A DNA stretch of 64,000 bases, taken from Bacteroides thetaiotaomicron VPI-5482. GTDB lineage: Bacteria > Bacteroidota > Bacteroidia > Bacteroidales > Bacteroidaceae. Shown here in pieces: positions 56,201 through 64,000 of this stretch. The notes under the pieces were generated by a model. It made no database searches, had not been told where the DNA came from, and saw only the letters and a list, made by a program, of their open reading frames with translations. The stretch spans positions 3,596,001 to 3,660,000 of the forward strand of contig NC_004663.1 in assembly GCF_000011065.1 (NCBI RefSeq), given 5' to 3'. The position numbers and the translations under genes are program-made. Within the stretch, counting starts at the first letter, position 1, and each line of letters starts with the position of its first letter.

Positions 56201-57930
56201 CTTCCCGTAGAAGTATGTCCCATACGAATGATCGTCCAATTTCCCGAAGGTGCTTCCCAACTCAAACATCCGTTTGAATCAACCTGTTTAGTTAAATCAA
56301 TCACATCCTCCGGATGAATAACTTGTTCTTTATCATACTCCCGTATATCAATCAGACCTTTATGATTGAAAACACTATTATTTAGTAATTGCCAATCAGA
56401 AAAACCTATTGGCTTTCCATTCCTAAAAGAAGGAAAAGCCAATATAGCAACATCTTTATAATATCCTAACTCCATAGCAGGCTGAGGCAACAAAGTATCT
56501 ATCTGCTCTCCTCCCACCACTTCTATCTCACTCCAAGTTAATTTCTGCATTGAATATTCAGGAGTAATCCAAGGTCCTCCACTCGATGACCATCCCGGAC
56601 AATTATGCATCACATAATCGATCCCCAAACGAGCAGCTTCTTTTACGGCATGTGCTTTTAACTCTGACCATTCCGAACTCAAATAAGTAACAGCCCCCTT
56701 CGGAATACCTGTGCCTCCTTCTAAATTAAAGACACCTCCTACTCCGATACGATGCATAGCCTCTAAGTCTTTGGTAATACCTTCCTTTGTTATATTTCCA
56801 TTCATCCAGAACCAATATGTATAAGGACGGGCAGTCGAAGAAAGCTCAGTAAAGTCTTTTTCAAGATCAACCATTGATTTAGCTTTCACTAAATGAGTAG
56901 TCCCCGAAGGTAAAGGTAGTTTCTCGCCTACCGAGACAGGTTTACCGAAACAAGGAACACCAGATGCATCAAAAGTGAACTTCTGTAGACGGATATCACG
57001 TTTCCAACCAGGTGTTTTCTCTCTTTTCGAATGATAACAGATATAATATTCCCTATCATCAGGTGAAGTTGTAAAGCTAGCATGTCCAACTCCAAGCACT
57101 TGATTAGTTCCCTCAAATGCCGGCTTCTCACTCTTAATCCAACTCTCTGGGTCTAAGAGGTCTGCATCCGAATCTTTCAGACGCAAATAAGATAGTTTAT
57201 ATGTATCCAGCCACGACTGACCACACGAATAAACAATAAATACATCTTTCTCATGCTTCAATATTTGCGGTCCCTCATTCAATGGCAGTTCTCCCTGTTC
57301 ATAATAACGATCCGGTGAAGATATTTTCACTCTTCCGGAGGCCATAGTCCAGGGATTTAGCATTTTGGCTATGTAAAGGTGTTGCTGAGTTTTGTCAGTT
57401 AATTCATTACCTTCCCAACCAGACCAGACTGCATATAGTTGTCCTTTATGATCCAACAAAGTCATATCAATCGCCCATCGATTATTTTCCCAATCCCCTA
57501 GAGCATCACCTGTAAACAGCATTCCTTTATCAACATACTTCCCCATTGCATCTGATGTAACGGATTCCAACACACCTGCTTTCTGATGAATGAAAGGAGG
57601 ACCACTATATCCTGCGGCATAATAGATATACCATTTACCTTTCCAAAAATGAAGTTCAGGCGCCCAAACACAAGTTGAGTTCCATTGTCCTTTCTCTGGT
57701 ACCTTCCATACACGCACTGGAGGATTTATCTTATGAAGATCACGCGAACGAGATACTCCTATACCACCCGGGACCCCACTACAATAATAATACCATCCTT
57801 CATGCTTTATCACCCAGGGATCAGCACCCGAAGATAGGATCGGATTTGTATAATCACCATCATGTTCTTGTCCATAGACCATCGTCGAACAGATAATCAT
57901 TATTATCCAAAAAGATAATCTTTGTATCAT
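53296..57930 (-). CDS. GH43-GH106 fusion with LamG-like and C-terminal sandwich domains
   Basis: 1544-residue secreted enzyme with two catalytic modules. Residues about 22-345 are a GH43 propeller (Asp37 in SSGADPWVIK, AIDMTLLDHKG, LNEGPQILKHE). Residues about 360-1080 are a GH106 alpha-L-rhamnosidase (STARPYTYWFWMNGNITKEGITKDLEAMHRIGVGGVFNLEGG, MHNCPGWSSSGGPWITPEYSMQKLTWSE, PYDRGPMEELQIGSRVDGVMGEFW). A LamG/concanavalin-like domain is inserted at about 1115-1280 (FSISLWVKPESDA...GWSHICLVYKEGAPHIYING). The C-terminal 220 residues form galactose-binding-like sandwiches (VNGVNKGILWARPYSIDVTDVLKPGKNTLEIKVTNQWTNRLIGD). One chain could thus remove a terminal arabinose or similar sugar and the adjoining rhamnose. 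It starts 14 bases after the GH88 gene. Confidence 0.88.
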   Translation of the reverse strand: MIQRLSFWIIMIICSTMVYGQEHDGDYTNPILSSGADPWVIKHEGWYYYCSGVPGGIGVSRSRDLHKINPPVRVWKVPEKGQWNSTCVWAPELHFWKGKWYIYYAAGYSGPPFIHQKAGVLESVTSDAMGKYVDKGMLFTGDALGDWENNRWAIDMTLLDHKGQLYAVWSGWEGNELTDKTQQHLYIAKMLNPWTMASGRVKISSPDRYYEQGELPLNEGPQILKHEKDVFIVYSCGQSWLDTYKLSYLRLKDSDADLLDPESWIKSEKPAFEGTNQVLGVGHASFTTSPDDREYYICYHSKREKTPGWKRDIRLQKFTFDASGVPCFGKPVSVGEKLPLPSGTTHLVKAKSMVDLEKDFTELSSTARPYTYWFWMNGNITKEGITKDLEAMHRIGVGGVFNLEGGTGIPKGAVTYLSSEWSELKAHAVKEAARLGIDYVMHNCPGWSSSGGPWITPEYSMQKLTWSEIEVVGGEQIDTLLPQPAMELGYYKDVAILAFPSFRNGKPIGFSDWQLLNNSVFNHKGLIDIREYDKEQVIHPEDVIDLTKQVDSNGCLSWEAPSGNWTIIRMGHTSTGRKNCAAPDTGVGLECDKFSKQAIQLHFNKMMDLLYPLIKPYVHQIQIGLEIDSWEVGMQNWTSGFEDEFCERTGYDLIRYLPAMTGKIVGSKEITERFLWDIRRIQADLLADNYYGEFRSLCNQYGLVSYCEPYDRGPMEELQIGSRVDGVMGEFWNGLSAIFQNNLMMRRTAKLASSIAHINGQKVVGAEAYTSEPESGRWQEYPFALKAVGDKAFTEGINRMVVHRYAMQPHSNAVPAMTLGPWGIHFDRTNTWWEPARAWMDYLNRCQTLLQEGLFVADLAYFTGDNVVGYTKVHRNELNPVPPEGYDYDLMNTETLLNRAWIEQGRLRLPDGMSYRILVLQEQSYITLGLLRKLREMVEQGLVIVGARPHQTVGLQSYSITEEKEFEQLCDELWGKNMATMIDRNIGKGRVFWEISLNLNQVFRQIQLKPDFEVGDNPNSAPIRYIHRQIGDTDVYFVTNQRRTPEDIICNFRVEGKVPEFWNPLTGERSRALVYQKNEGMTSVPIQLDEYGSVFVVFRSDLPEQTAIRSIYKDSECLVDASVVSVEEQEQAKYFGVKDDFSISLWVKPESDAMLNTDNPMGYISYPWTEYYAIYPSHGELLYGTGHATCGMAIGRNGVAVWENAKGYPEFKMAVEKPISGWSHICLVYKEGAPHIYINGEYVTYKTRSLQTIHPGLNPTTLKEGASYYNGDMSVPVLFQRVLSNKEISRLAAEGYVKKADERALNWVPYADNRFLLAWHDGNYDFITSDGVKKKIKVEKVGTPVMLNQKWEITFPDGCGAPEKITLPKLFSLHKHEDEGVKYFSGTATYMTDFVIKASILSDEKVVFLDLGAVEVMAEVIVNGVNKGILWARPYSIDVTDVLKPGKNTLEIKVTNQWTNRLIGDEQLPEENEYVLGGGINGIAALSRGAIKKLPDWYKNGVNKPKGGRVAFTTWKHYRKDSPLLESGLIGPVRLVFAKKIELK

Positions 57931-57944
57931 TTAAAATAAGATTT

Positions 57945-59153
57945 TCAATTCAGCTTTTCTTTTAAAATATCTCTTTTATAGCGCACTAAAGCCTCAACAT
58001 AATAATAATCGGCATAGGTTAATGGTACATCAACTTCTGCCTTACCTGGATTATTACCTACAGAATGCTTTAGGATAAAATTGCAATTTGTGCCAGGCTC
58101 CGCCAAATATTCCGGCGAAGAAAGGGTTTTCAACTGTGTTTCTGCAACAGAGAGACATTGCTTCGAAAAATCCCCTTCTGTATACAGACTGAGTTCAATA
58201 AAAGCAGAAGCCATCAATGCACCAGCAGAGGCATCGCGAAGTTCATTAGGTATATTAGGAGCATCAAAATCCCAATATGGAATCTTATCTTCAGGCAAAC
58301 GGGGATGATTTATTATGAATTTAGCAACATTGATGGCATGCCGCAAATACTTCTCCTGCCCTGTTTCACGATACATCATAGTATAGCCATACAATGCCCA
58401 ACCTTGCCCACGCGCCCAACATGACTCATGTGCATATCCCTGACAAGTATTCTTCTTTTCCGGTAAACCGGAAATAGTATCATAAGAAATTACATGATAT
58501 GAGCTATAATCTGATCGGAAATGATATTTCATCGTCACATCCGCATGTGACTTAGCTATTTCCTCAAATTTAGGATCATCAGAGTTCTTGGAAGCCCACA
58601 TTAACATCTCCAGATTCATCAAATTATCAATAATTACCGGATACTCCCACACCTTCTGATTCCAGTCCCAAGAACGAATGCAACCCACCTGTGGACGAAA
58701 ACGGGTACTCAACGATTCAGACCCCTGCAATAATGTCTTTCTATAATCATCATTACCTGTCAAGCGTAATCCATTACCAAAGCTACAATACAACATAAAT
58801 CCCACATCATGATTATCAGTAGTATATTTCTGGTTTTCTATCCGTTTTGTATAGTTCTCAGCATACATTTTCAAAGAATCATTGCCATTCACCTCGTACA
58901 GATACCATAATACACCGGGAAAAAAGCCACTTGTCCACCAATTGGATTTTGATGTCATCAACTTACCATCCTTGCCGATTGTACGAGGTAGTTTTCCTTC
59001 TTCATTCAATAAATCCTCAGCCATAAGCTTTGACTGTACAGTTGCCGTTTGTAAACTGTTATTCACGAGAGTACTCATTTCGCTTTTCGGAGTTGAACAA
59101 CTACAAACTGTCAAAAGCAAAAGAGATGCAATGATAGATGAACTTACTTTCAT
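57945..59153 (-). CDS. Unsaturated glucuronyl hydrolase (GH88)
   Basis: 402-residue lipoprotein-type enzyme (LLTVCSCSTPKS, Cys near residue 19) that hydrates and releases the 4,5-unsaturated uronic acid left by polysaccharide lyases. GH88 landmarks are SNWWTSGFFPGVLWYLYE, TDNHDVGFMLYCSFGNGLR, YPVIIDNLMNLEMLMWASKN (catalytic Asp in the DNLMN segment), CWARGQGWALYGYTMMYRETG and PYWDFDAPNIPNELRDASAGALMASAFIEL. Length is normal. Its presence implies a lyase acting on the same glycan, but none is encoded in the window. Confidence 0.92.
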   Translation of the reverse strand: MKVSSSIIASLLLLTVCSCSTPKSEMSTLVNNSLQTATVQSKLMAEDLLNEEGKLPRTIGKDGKLMTSKSNWWTSGFFPGVLWYLYEVNGNDSLKMYAENYTKRIENQKYTTDNHDVGFMLYCSFGNGLRLTGNDDYRKTLLQGSESLSTRFRPQVGCIRSWDWNQKVWEYPVIIDNLMNLEMLMWASKNSDDPKFEEIAKSHADVTMKYHFRSDYSSYHVISYDTISGLPEKKNTCQGYAHESCWARGQGWALYGYTMMYRETGQEKYLRHAINVAKFIINHPRLPEDKIPYWDFDAPNIPNELRDASAGALMASAFIELSLYTEGDFSKQCLSVAETQLKTLSSPEYLAEPGTNCNFILKHSVGNNPGKAEVDVPLTYADYYYVEALVRYKRDILKEKLN

Positions 59154-59176
59154 TTATATATTCTTTTAAATTATTT

Positions 59177-60598
59177 CTATAATTGAGATTTCCGGATCTT
59201 AATCTGAGCCTCAAGTTTATCTCTTTCTCTACTCAAATATGGGCAATGCACCTTGTTTTCATTCTCCGATGCATCCAATTGGCGATCAAATATCATCCGG
59301 GCTACAACCGAATCTCCTTGCAGCCATATAGTGCTACTATATTGCTCCGAAACAATATTATACCCACCTTTCCACTGAATAAAGGCGTATTGTTTTGTCT
59401 TTTTCCCACTGTCTTGCAAAATAGGCACAAAACTCTTTCCCTGTAATTGGTCCTTAGGCATTGGCACTCCACACAACTCGCACAAAGTTGGATAAATATC
59501 GACAAATTCTACAATTCCTTTTGCTTTGCCACCTCTACAATGAGGAACACGAACAATCAACGGAGCACGAGTTGCATGATTCATTAGATTATGTTTTCCC
59601 CAGAATCCATGTTCCCCTAAATGCCAACCATGGTCACCTAATATTACCACTATTGTGTTCTCAGACAGTCCCAAACGATCAAGTTCGTCAAGTATCAGAC
59701 CAATCTGTGCATCAATATAACTCACACATGCATAATAGCCATGCTTAGCTTCTCGCTGGAAAGTCTCATCTTTAGTTGTAACAAATTTCCCATACCCACG
59801 AATTTCACCGGAAGAAGTAACCTGTTTAGGTAAAGCTTTCGGTCTATAAGGATTTTGGGCGAGGTGTATTTCTTCTCGCCGATATAAATCCCAGTATTTT
59901 TTGGGAGCATTGAAAGGCAAATGCGGTTTCCAAAAACCGCATGCAAGAAAAAACGGTTTTTCCTTTTTATGCAAACGCCTTAAATCCGCAATTGTCTTTT
60001 GCGCCACTCTACCGTCTATGTAAGTTGTATCAGCAACATCAGCCGACTCACAGAAAGGACCTCGTAAAGTTTTAGGATGAACATAACGGGAAGACTCTTC
60101 ATTCTGCCATAATTCCCACTTGTTATATTCAGCCCAATCCTTACCATATCCATCAGGATGCACTCTCCATGGAGCTTCCGACCAACTATCAGCATGATCC
60201 GTTATATTATGAAATACTTTTCCATTAGAAACGACATAATATCCGTTCTTCTTAAAGCATTCCGGAAGTGAAAGAGCCTCCGGACAATCTTTCTCCGCAC
60301 TGGCATCAAACGCAGTAAAACGATTCGGGTAACGAGGATACATTCCTGTAAACAGACTTGCCCTGGAAGCCCCGCTTACAGGAATGTTACAATATGCATT
60401 CTGAAAGACCGTAGCATACCTTGCCAAGCTATCCAGACGGGGAGTCACAATATCTTCTATTCCATAACATCCCAATTCAGGACGCATATCATCGGCAATA
60501 ATAAGCAAAACATTCATCTTATTATTCTGTCCATGGAGATGAACAGAAGACGACAAAACAATCACACTTACAAAACAAAAAGATTGAGTGTATTTCAT
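59177..60598 (-). CDS. Type I (formylglycine) sulfatase, iduronate-2-sulfatase-like
   Basis: 473-residue periplasmic sulfatase (start ATG at 60598, with GGAGG 7-11 bases upstream; signal FVSVIVLSSSVHLHGQ). Metal ligands lie in NVLLIIADDMRPELGCYG (Asp36, Asp37). The modification motif is PVSGASRASLFTG with Ser75 to be oxidised to formylglycine, so an anSME-type maturase is needed. GFWKPHLPFNAPKKYWDLY and VVILGDHGWHLGEHGFWGKHNL resemble the S1_7/iduronate-2-sulfatase group. This implies sulfate esters on the target glycan, probably on a uronic acid or rhamnose. It lies 24 bases before the GH88 gene. Confidence 0.9.
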   Translation of the reverse strand: MKYTQSFCFVSVIVLSSSVHLHGQNNKMNVLLIIADDMRPELGCYGIEDIVTPRLDSLARYATVFQNAYCNIPVSGASRASLFTGMYPRYPNRFTAFDASAEKDCPEALSLPECFKKNGYYVVSNGKVFHNITDHADSWSEAPWRVHPDGYGKDWAEYNKWELWQNEESSRYVHPKTLRGPFCESADVADTTYIDGRVAQKTIADLRRLHKKEKPFFLACGFWKPHLPFNAPKKYWDLYRREEIHLAQNPYRPKALPKQVTSSGEIRGYGKFVTTKDETFQREAKHGYYACVSYIDAQIGLILDELDRLGLSENTIVVILGDHGWHLGEHGFWGKHNLMNHATRAPLIVRVPHCRGGKAKGIVEFVDIYPTLCELCGVPMPKDQLQGKSFVPILQDSGKKTKQYAFIQWKGGYNIVSEQYSSTIWLQGDSVVARMIFDRQLDASENENKVHCPYLSRERDKLEAQIKIRKSQL

Positions 60599-60628
60599 AG
60601 CCACATCCTCCAGAATACTAAAACTATA

Positions 60629-61603
60629 TCATTTAAAGTTTACCCCTTCGAAAGAGAATTTATTTTTAACATCATTCTTATATTCCTTCAGATAGGGAGA
60701 ATAAGTTTTTACTCTGACTTGCTGTTTCTTCACGTCTATATCCACAATACGCAAGAAACCGGTTTGCCCTCTGTTCGTCCCTTTCACTCCATCTTGAAAA
60801 TTGGCTAACATCTGAAACACTTTATTACCATGATCACCTATACTGACTAAGGTCCCAACACCGCTATTCAGTACATGCCCACTGAATACAAAAAGAATAT
60901 TAGGATATTTACTAACCAACTTATCCCACATTTGCTCACCGTTATTCACCGCATTTTCACCGGTATCTTTGCCTAAACCGTATTTCTGCGGCAGCCAACG
61001 ATCGCCTTCTCCCATACGTGTATCATCCGAGTACATATATGCATGCGTATTGATAATCACCTTATGATGCGGATGTTTCTTCACAATCTCACCTGCCCAG
61101 TCAAGCACACTAGTACGAGGTCCAAATTCCAAACAAAGAATCAGCCATTTCAATCCGGCAGCCTTGAAAGTATACCACACATTATCCATTTTCCCTTCTT
61201 CAAATGCACCACCGAAATTTCTCGTCTTACTGTATTTATCATAAGGAAAATATCGATTGAAGAGTTCCGAATCTCTTTTATTCGAATTTTTACCTAAATC
61301 GTGATTTCCCATTACAAAAGCATAAGGAACTTGGTTGTCCATAGTATTCAAAGCGGCAGCTGCAACCTCCCACTCCTTATCGACATTGTGATCAGTCATG
61401 TCCCCCTGTTGCAAAACAAAGTCAATACTATCTGCATGATCTATTGCCCATTGAGTTTGCGATTTTAAAATATCGGGATAAAGCCGTGAATAAGTTTGTA
61501 TATCCGGCAACAAAACCAGTCTGACCTGTTTTTGTGTTTTACAACCCGAGAAAATAAAAACTGCCGTAGTCAATAAAGCTATCCATTTCATTTGATTTTT
61601 CAT
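60629..61603 (-). CDS. Calcineurin-like metallophosphoesterase lipoprotein
   Basis: 324-residue lipoprotein (TTAVFIFSGCKTQK, Cys near residue 21). The dimetal phosphoesterase motifs are complete: LVLLPDIQTYSRLYP, LQQGDMTDHN, VMGNHDLGK, INTHAYMYSDD and FVFSGHVLNSGVG. It is encoded between the DUF2264 protein and the sulfatase. A role in removing phosphate or a phosphodiester decoration from the glycan would fit, but phosphoesterases of this type also occur in PULs with unproven function. No transmembrane segment beyond the signal. Confidence 0.85.
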   Translation of the reverse strand: MKNQMKWIALLTTAVFIFSGCKTQKQVRLVLLPDIQTYSRLYPDILKSQTQWAIDHADSIDFVLQQGDMTDHNVDKEWEVAAAALNTMDNQVPYAFVMGNHDLGKNSNKRDSELFNRYFPYDKYSKTRNFGGAFEEGKMDNVWYTFKAAGLKWLILCLEFGPRTSVLDWAGEIVKKHPHHKVIINTHAYMYSDDTRMGEGDRWLPQKYGLGKDTGENAVNNGEQMWDKLVSKYPNILFVFSGHVLNSGVGTLVSIGDHGNKVFQMLANFQDGVKGTNRGQTGFLRIVDIDVKKQQVRVKTYSPYLKEYKNDVKNKFSFEGVNFK

Positions 61604-61686
61604 CTGTTTCTACTCTTTATTCAACTTTCTCAGAAGTTTATTTAGTTACATCTACTTTCTTTTCAATACTTCCCTAAGATTTAATC

Positions 61687-62910
61687 CTAGTTTTTAATAG
61701 AACCGTCCTTCTTTATATCTCGGCTCCCACTCCATATTTTGACTGAGGACCATTCTTCAGGTTTGGCCGTCCAAAACTCATCATCCGCTTGCAAACCTAA
61801 AGGTAGAAAAATAAACGTACACAGATAATTACTGCCTGTGGATACATATCTATCGGCTATCTCCGGTTGATGTCCACAGAATCCCAAGTTCAACCATCCG
61901 TCTTTATCAAATGTTCCCTTAATTAACTGTCTTTTCATCACCTTAGTCAATGCACAGCGTACCTGTGCTGGTTTGATATGTTCCGGTAATAATTTCATCC
62001 AGGAAACTTGAGCTAATACCTGAAAAGCCCCAAAACGATATCCCATCGACCTGCCCAACACAGGATAAGTACCTTCCGGAGAGATCATCTTTTCTTGTTG
62101 ATCGGCATAACGGATCAATCGTTGTAACTGTACATCATAAAAATCGGCTCCTTCAACTTCATGCTTCTTCATAACTGACAATACATCTATCAACATAGGC
62201 TGGATCACATAACTATTATAATAATCCAGATGGAAGTTGCGTCCGTCACCATACCAGCCATCTCCTTTGTACCATTCTTTATGTCTTTTTAATGCATAAT
62301 GAATCGGGTTCAATTCACATTCACCTGTAAATTCCAATAGAGCAGCCTCAATTGTAGCAGAAAACATCAACCAGTTAGATTCTGAGGCTTTGATTCTACG
62401 GGAAGCTTTCAGTTCTTTGATAATTCTCTCCTGAGTCACTTTATCCAACTTCGGCCAGATCTGATCCTTCGAACGTAATAACCCCTGTGCAAAAAAAGCC
62501 GCATCTACCAATGGTTGTCCACCAGGTCCATCAAAACGCATATAATCCGAAGAATCCGGATTCACAGCATTGGATATAGATTTCACCACCAGGTCAGTAT
62601 ATTTAGCACGGAGTTGTCCTTCTTTTGTGCCATCAGGAGGTAAGTTTAACCAAGCAGAAATGCCATTAAAGGAACGCCCTAAAGCTTCCAAATGTGTTAC
62701 ATTCTTTCTAGTATTGCCATTATTCAATCCATCAAAGGTTTCAACAGGCATGTTCTTTCTCAGAGTATTCTGACTCAAGTTTGTATAAAAAGGATCAATG
62801 ATTTTAATCATTGTCTTCACCCAGTATTCACGGTCCTTGCCCGGTTTTGCCTGAGCAAAACCGGTAAACAATAACTGGACCAAATATAATAATATTACTA
62901 CTTTACGCAT
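61687..62910 (-). CDS. DUF2264 protein, possible beta-glucuronidase-like glycosidase
   Basis: 407-residue secreted protein (signal VVILLYLVQLLFTGFAQA). Pattern RKNMPVETFDG...THLEALGRSFNGISAWLNLPPDG, NPDSSDYMRFDGPGGQPLVDAAFFAQGLLRS, ASESNWLMFSATIEAALLEFTGE and YKGDGWYGDGRNFHLDYYNSYVIQPMLIDVL is that of DUF2264 (PF10022), an alpha-toroid family. Part of this superfamily is, as I recall, classified by CAZy as GH154 with beta-glucuronidase activity. The neighbouring GH88 and sulfatase make uronate removal plausible. It begins 14 bases after the DUF4998 lipoprotein gene. Confidence 0.75.
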   Translation of the reverse strand: MRKVVILLYLVQLLFTGFAQAKPGKDREYWVKTMIKIIDPFYTNLSQNTLRKNMPVETFDGLNNGNTRKNVTHLEALGRSFNGISAWLNLPPDGTKEGQLRAKYTDLVVKSISNAVNPDSSDYMRFDGPGGQPLVDAAFFAQGLLRSKDQIWPKLDKVTQERIIKELKASRRIKASESNWLMFSATIEAALLEFTGECELNPIHYALKRHKEWYKGDGWYGDGRNFHLDYYNSYVIQPMLIDVLSVMKKHEVEGADFYDVQLQRLIRYADQQEKMISPEGTYPVLGRSMGYRFGAFQVLAQVSWMKLLPEHIKPAQVRCALTKVMKRQLIKGTFDKDGWLNLGFCGHQPEIADRYVSTGSNYLCTFIFLPLGLQADDEFWTAKPEEWSSVKIWSGSRDIKKDGSIKN

Positions 62911-62924
62911 TCTTTCTATCCTCT

Positions 62925-63599
62925 TTATTTAATTTCAAATTCATCCGATTCACTATAGAAATAATCGATAGCAGTTTCTTCCGGCAAATAAACAGAACGA
63001 TAAATAATACGATCGCCTGCAAAATCATCTATCTTAATCTGCGTCTCGGGTGCTTTCAGAATCACCGTTTTATCCCCTCCATCAATGCTCGTATAAGTAA
63101 TTTCGGAACCAAAGAAAGTCGGTTCAAGCGAAGCTGCAAAAGTAATGGTCAACACATCGTTTTTTAAAACTGCCGTCTTTACTTTTGTATTAAACAACAA
63201 CTTCTCATAAACATCACCATATACAGTACAAGGAACTTCTGACATAATAGAAGAATTACCATGAGTATCATATGTGCAAACTTCAAATACATACGAACCT
63301 TCCGCCAAATCCTTCACTATAACCTGTGTTAGACCAGCCTTATCAGTTAATTGTAATTCAGTGGACCTCGTTCTGTTTTCCCAGAAGATTTTAGCTGTTT
63401 TAGCACGTGGATCAAGCAACTTCTGCCACTCAAGCATAGCTCGGTTACGTCCGGCATACGCTTTCAACGAATCCACTTTTCCTATATAAACAATAGGTCC
63501 TTCTTCAATAAACTCTTTATATGTTGCATCCATGCCATCACAAGACGCCAAAGTACCTATAAATAAAAATACAAGAGCAAAATTCTTAAATAGTCTCAT
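62925..63599 (-). CDS. DUF4998 lipoprotein, probable surface glycan-binding component
   Basis: 224-residue lipoprotein (FLFIGTLASCDGMDATYKEF, Cys near residue 20). Almost the whole mature protein is a DUF4998 pattern: YIGKVDSLKAYAGRNRAMLEWQKLLDPRAKTAKIFW, KDLAEGSYVFEVCTYDTHGNSS and ERxVYLPEETAIDYFYS-like end (SVYLPEETAIDYFYSESDEFEIK). It corresponds to the N-terminal half of the two-domain lipoprotein at 35668-36876, but here it is a separate gene. Located between the DUF5000 protein and the enzymes, it likely takes the SusE/SGBP position. Ligand unknown. Confidence 0.8.
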   Translation of the reverse strand: MRLFKNFALVFLFIGTLASCDGMDATYKEFIEEGPIVYIGKVDSLKAYAGRNRAMLEWQKLLDPRAKTAKIFWENRTRSTELQLTDKAGLTQVIVKDLAEGSYVFEVCTYDTHGNSSIMSEVPCTVYGDVYEKLLFNTKVKTAVLKNDVLTITFAASLEPTFFGSEITYTSIDGGDKTVILKAPETQIKIDDFAGDRIIYRSVYLPEETAIDYFYSESDEFEIK

Positions 63600-63623
63600 A
63601 GCATTATTTCTTTTTACTTATTA

Positions 63624-64000
63624 CTAATTATGCTTTGCACCGAAGAATGTTAGTTCGTGAAGATGCATGTAGCGTGTATTTCCCCAAGTGTTATTCGTCC
63701 TGAAACGAATGTAACGAACAGCAGGAGCATTATCCGGAATAATAAAATTCTCACCATTCTTTGCAGCTTCCTGATCTTCAGCTGTTAGAGCATCATTAAC
63801 ACCACCACCTGAAGGTTTCACTGATTCATATTCTGATAGCAATACCCACGAATCATCAAAGCTTCCATCCGGATTCGGATTAATACTTCCCCAAATTTCA
63901 AAATGTTTCGGATGACCAGCCTTGAACGTATTGCCATATTTACCCGGATAATAACGTGAAACCATCACAAAACGACTTAATTTATAATTCTCTCCCATAT
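63624..64000 (-). CDS. DUF5000-type surface lipoprotein, C-terminal part only
   Basis: Only the last about 125 residues lie in the window; the frame is open at the right edge. It shows the second half of the DUF5000 discoidin-like domain: GENYKLSRFVMVSRYYPGKYGNTFKAGHPKHFEIWGS, WVLLSEYESVKPSGG and AVRYIRFRTNNTWGNTRYMHLHELTFFGA. These match the C-termini of 35668-36876 and 36888-38093. The beginning, including the lipoprotein signal, and most likely a SusC/SusD pair, lie to the right of the window. Confidence 0.85.
   Translation of the reverse strand, partial: MGENYKLSRFVMVSRYYPGKYGNTFKAGHPKHFEIWGSINPNPDGSFDDSWVLLSEYESVKPSGGGVNDALTAEDQEAAKNGENFIIPDNAPAVRYIRFRTNNTWGNTRYMHLHELTFFGAKHN

Noticed and set aside
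16450..62773. Many plus-strand frames of 60-130 codons inside PUL genes
   Set aside because: Each lies within a well-supported minus-strand gene with recognisable motifs, and none has its own start signals or family features.

Overview
The window is chromosomal DNA of a gut-type Bacteroides. Support for this comes from paired SusC/SusD outer-membrane systems, a hybrid two-component regulator fused to an AraC output domain, an UpxY-type NusG paralogue beside a capsule locus, Bacteroides-style -7 boxes (TAnnTTTG) and low GC content. Nearly every gene reads leftward on the minus strand. The exception is one AraC-type gene at 12636-13520.

Region 1 (1-12231) is a capsular or surface polysaccharide operon. 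Transcription runs from a polyprenyl-phosphate sugar-1-phosphate transferase (11119-12231) and an NAD-dependent epimerase, through upxY, to a sugar cassette (aminotransferase, WbqC-like protein, formyltransferase) that should make an N-formylated amino sugar. It continues through a cassette resembling ribitol-phosphate activation and transfer (IspD/TarI-like cytidylyltransferase, NAD-dependent reductase/epimerase, TagF-like transferase), then a Wzx flippase, an O-acetyltransferase and two GT2 glycosyltransferases. The last GT2 is cut by the left window edge.

Region 2 (12232-15933) is a probable DNA-inversion switch. Exact 21-bp inverted repeats at 12401-12421 and 13630-13650 enclose the AraC-type gene, and a tyrosine recombinase gene lies directly beside them. 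Inversion would point the AraC gene, and any promoter it brings, at the capsule operon.

Region 3 (15934-33268) is a polysaccharide-utilisation locus (PUL) controlled by a hybrid two-component sensor. It holds SusC/SusD, an IPT-NHL surface lipoprotein, a sialidase-superfold (GH93-like) enzyme, two near-duplicate GH43 enzymes on either side of the sensor gene (one predicted lipoprotein, one predicted periplasmic), and an alpha-toroid enzyme I cannot assign to a family.

Region 4 (33527-50972) is a second PUL: an AraC regulator, an L-arabinose/L-fucose isomerase-family protein, a GH116-like enzyme, two WbsX/GH99-like enzymes, SusC/SusD, two surface-glycan-binding-type lipoproteins, a GH43/GH117-like enzyme and a GH43 enzyme.

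Region 5 (51317-64000, continuing past the right edge) is a third operon: surface lipoproteins, a DUF2264 protein, a metallophosphoesterase, a sulfatase, GH88, a 1544-residue GH43-GH106 fusion and a GH146-type beta-L-arabinofuranosidase. Together regions 3-5 suggest a decorated acidic glycan with arabinofuranose, rhamnose, uronic acid and possibly sulfate. No polysaccharide lyase lies in the window.

The main signals not explained by genes are the inversion switch and three intergenic arrays of degenerate tandem units with 22-23 bp period (15574-15652, about 30041-30180, 51203-51294). Each array lies just past the 3' end of a carbohydrate operon and each has a different dyad-containing unit.
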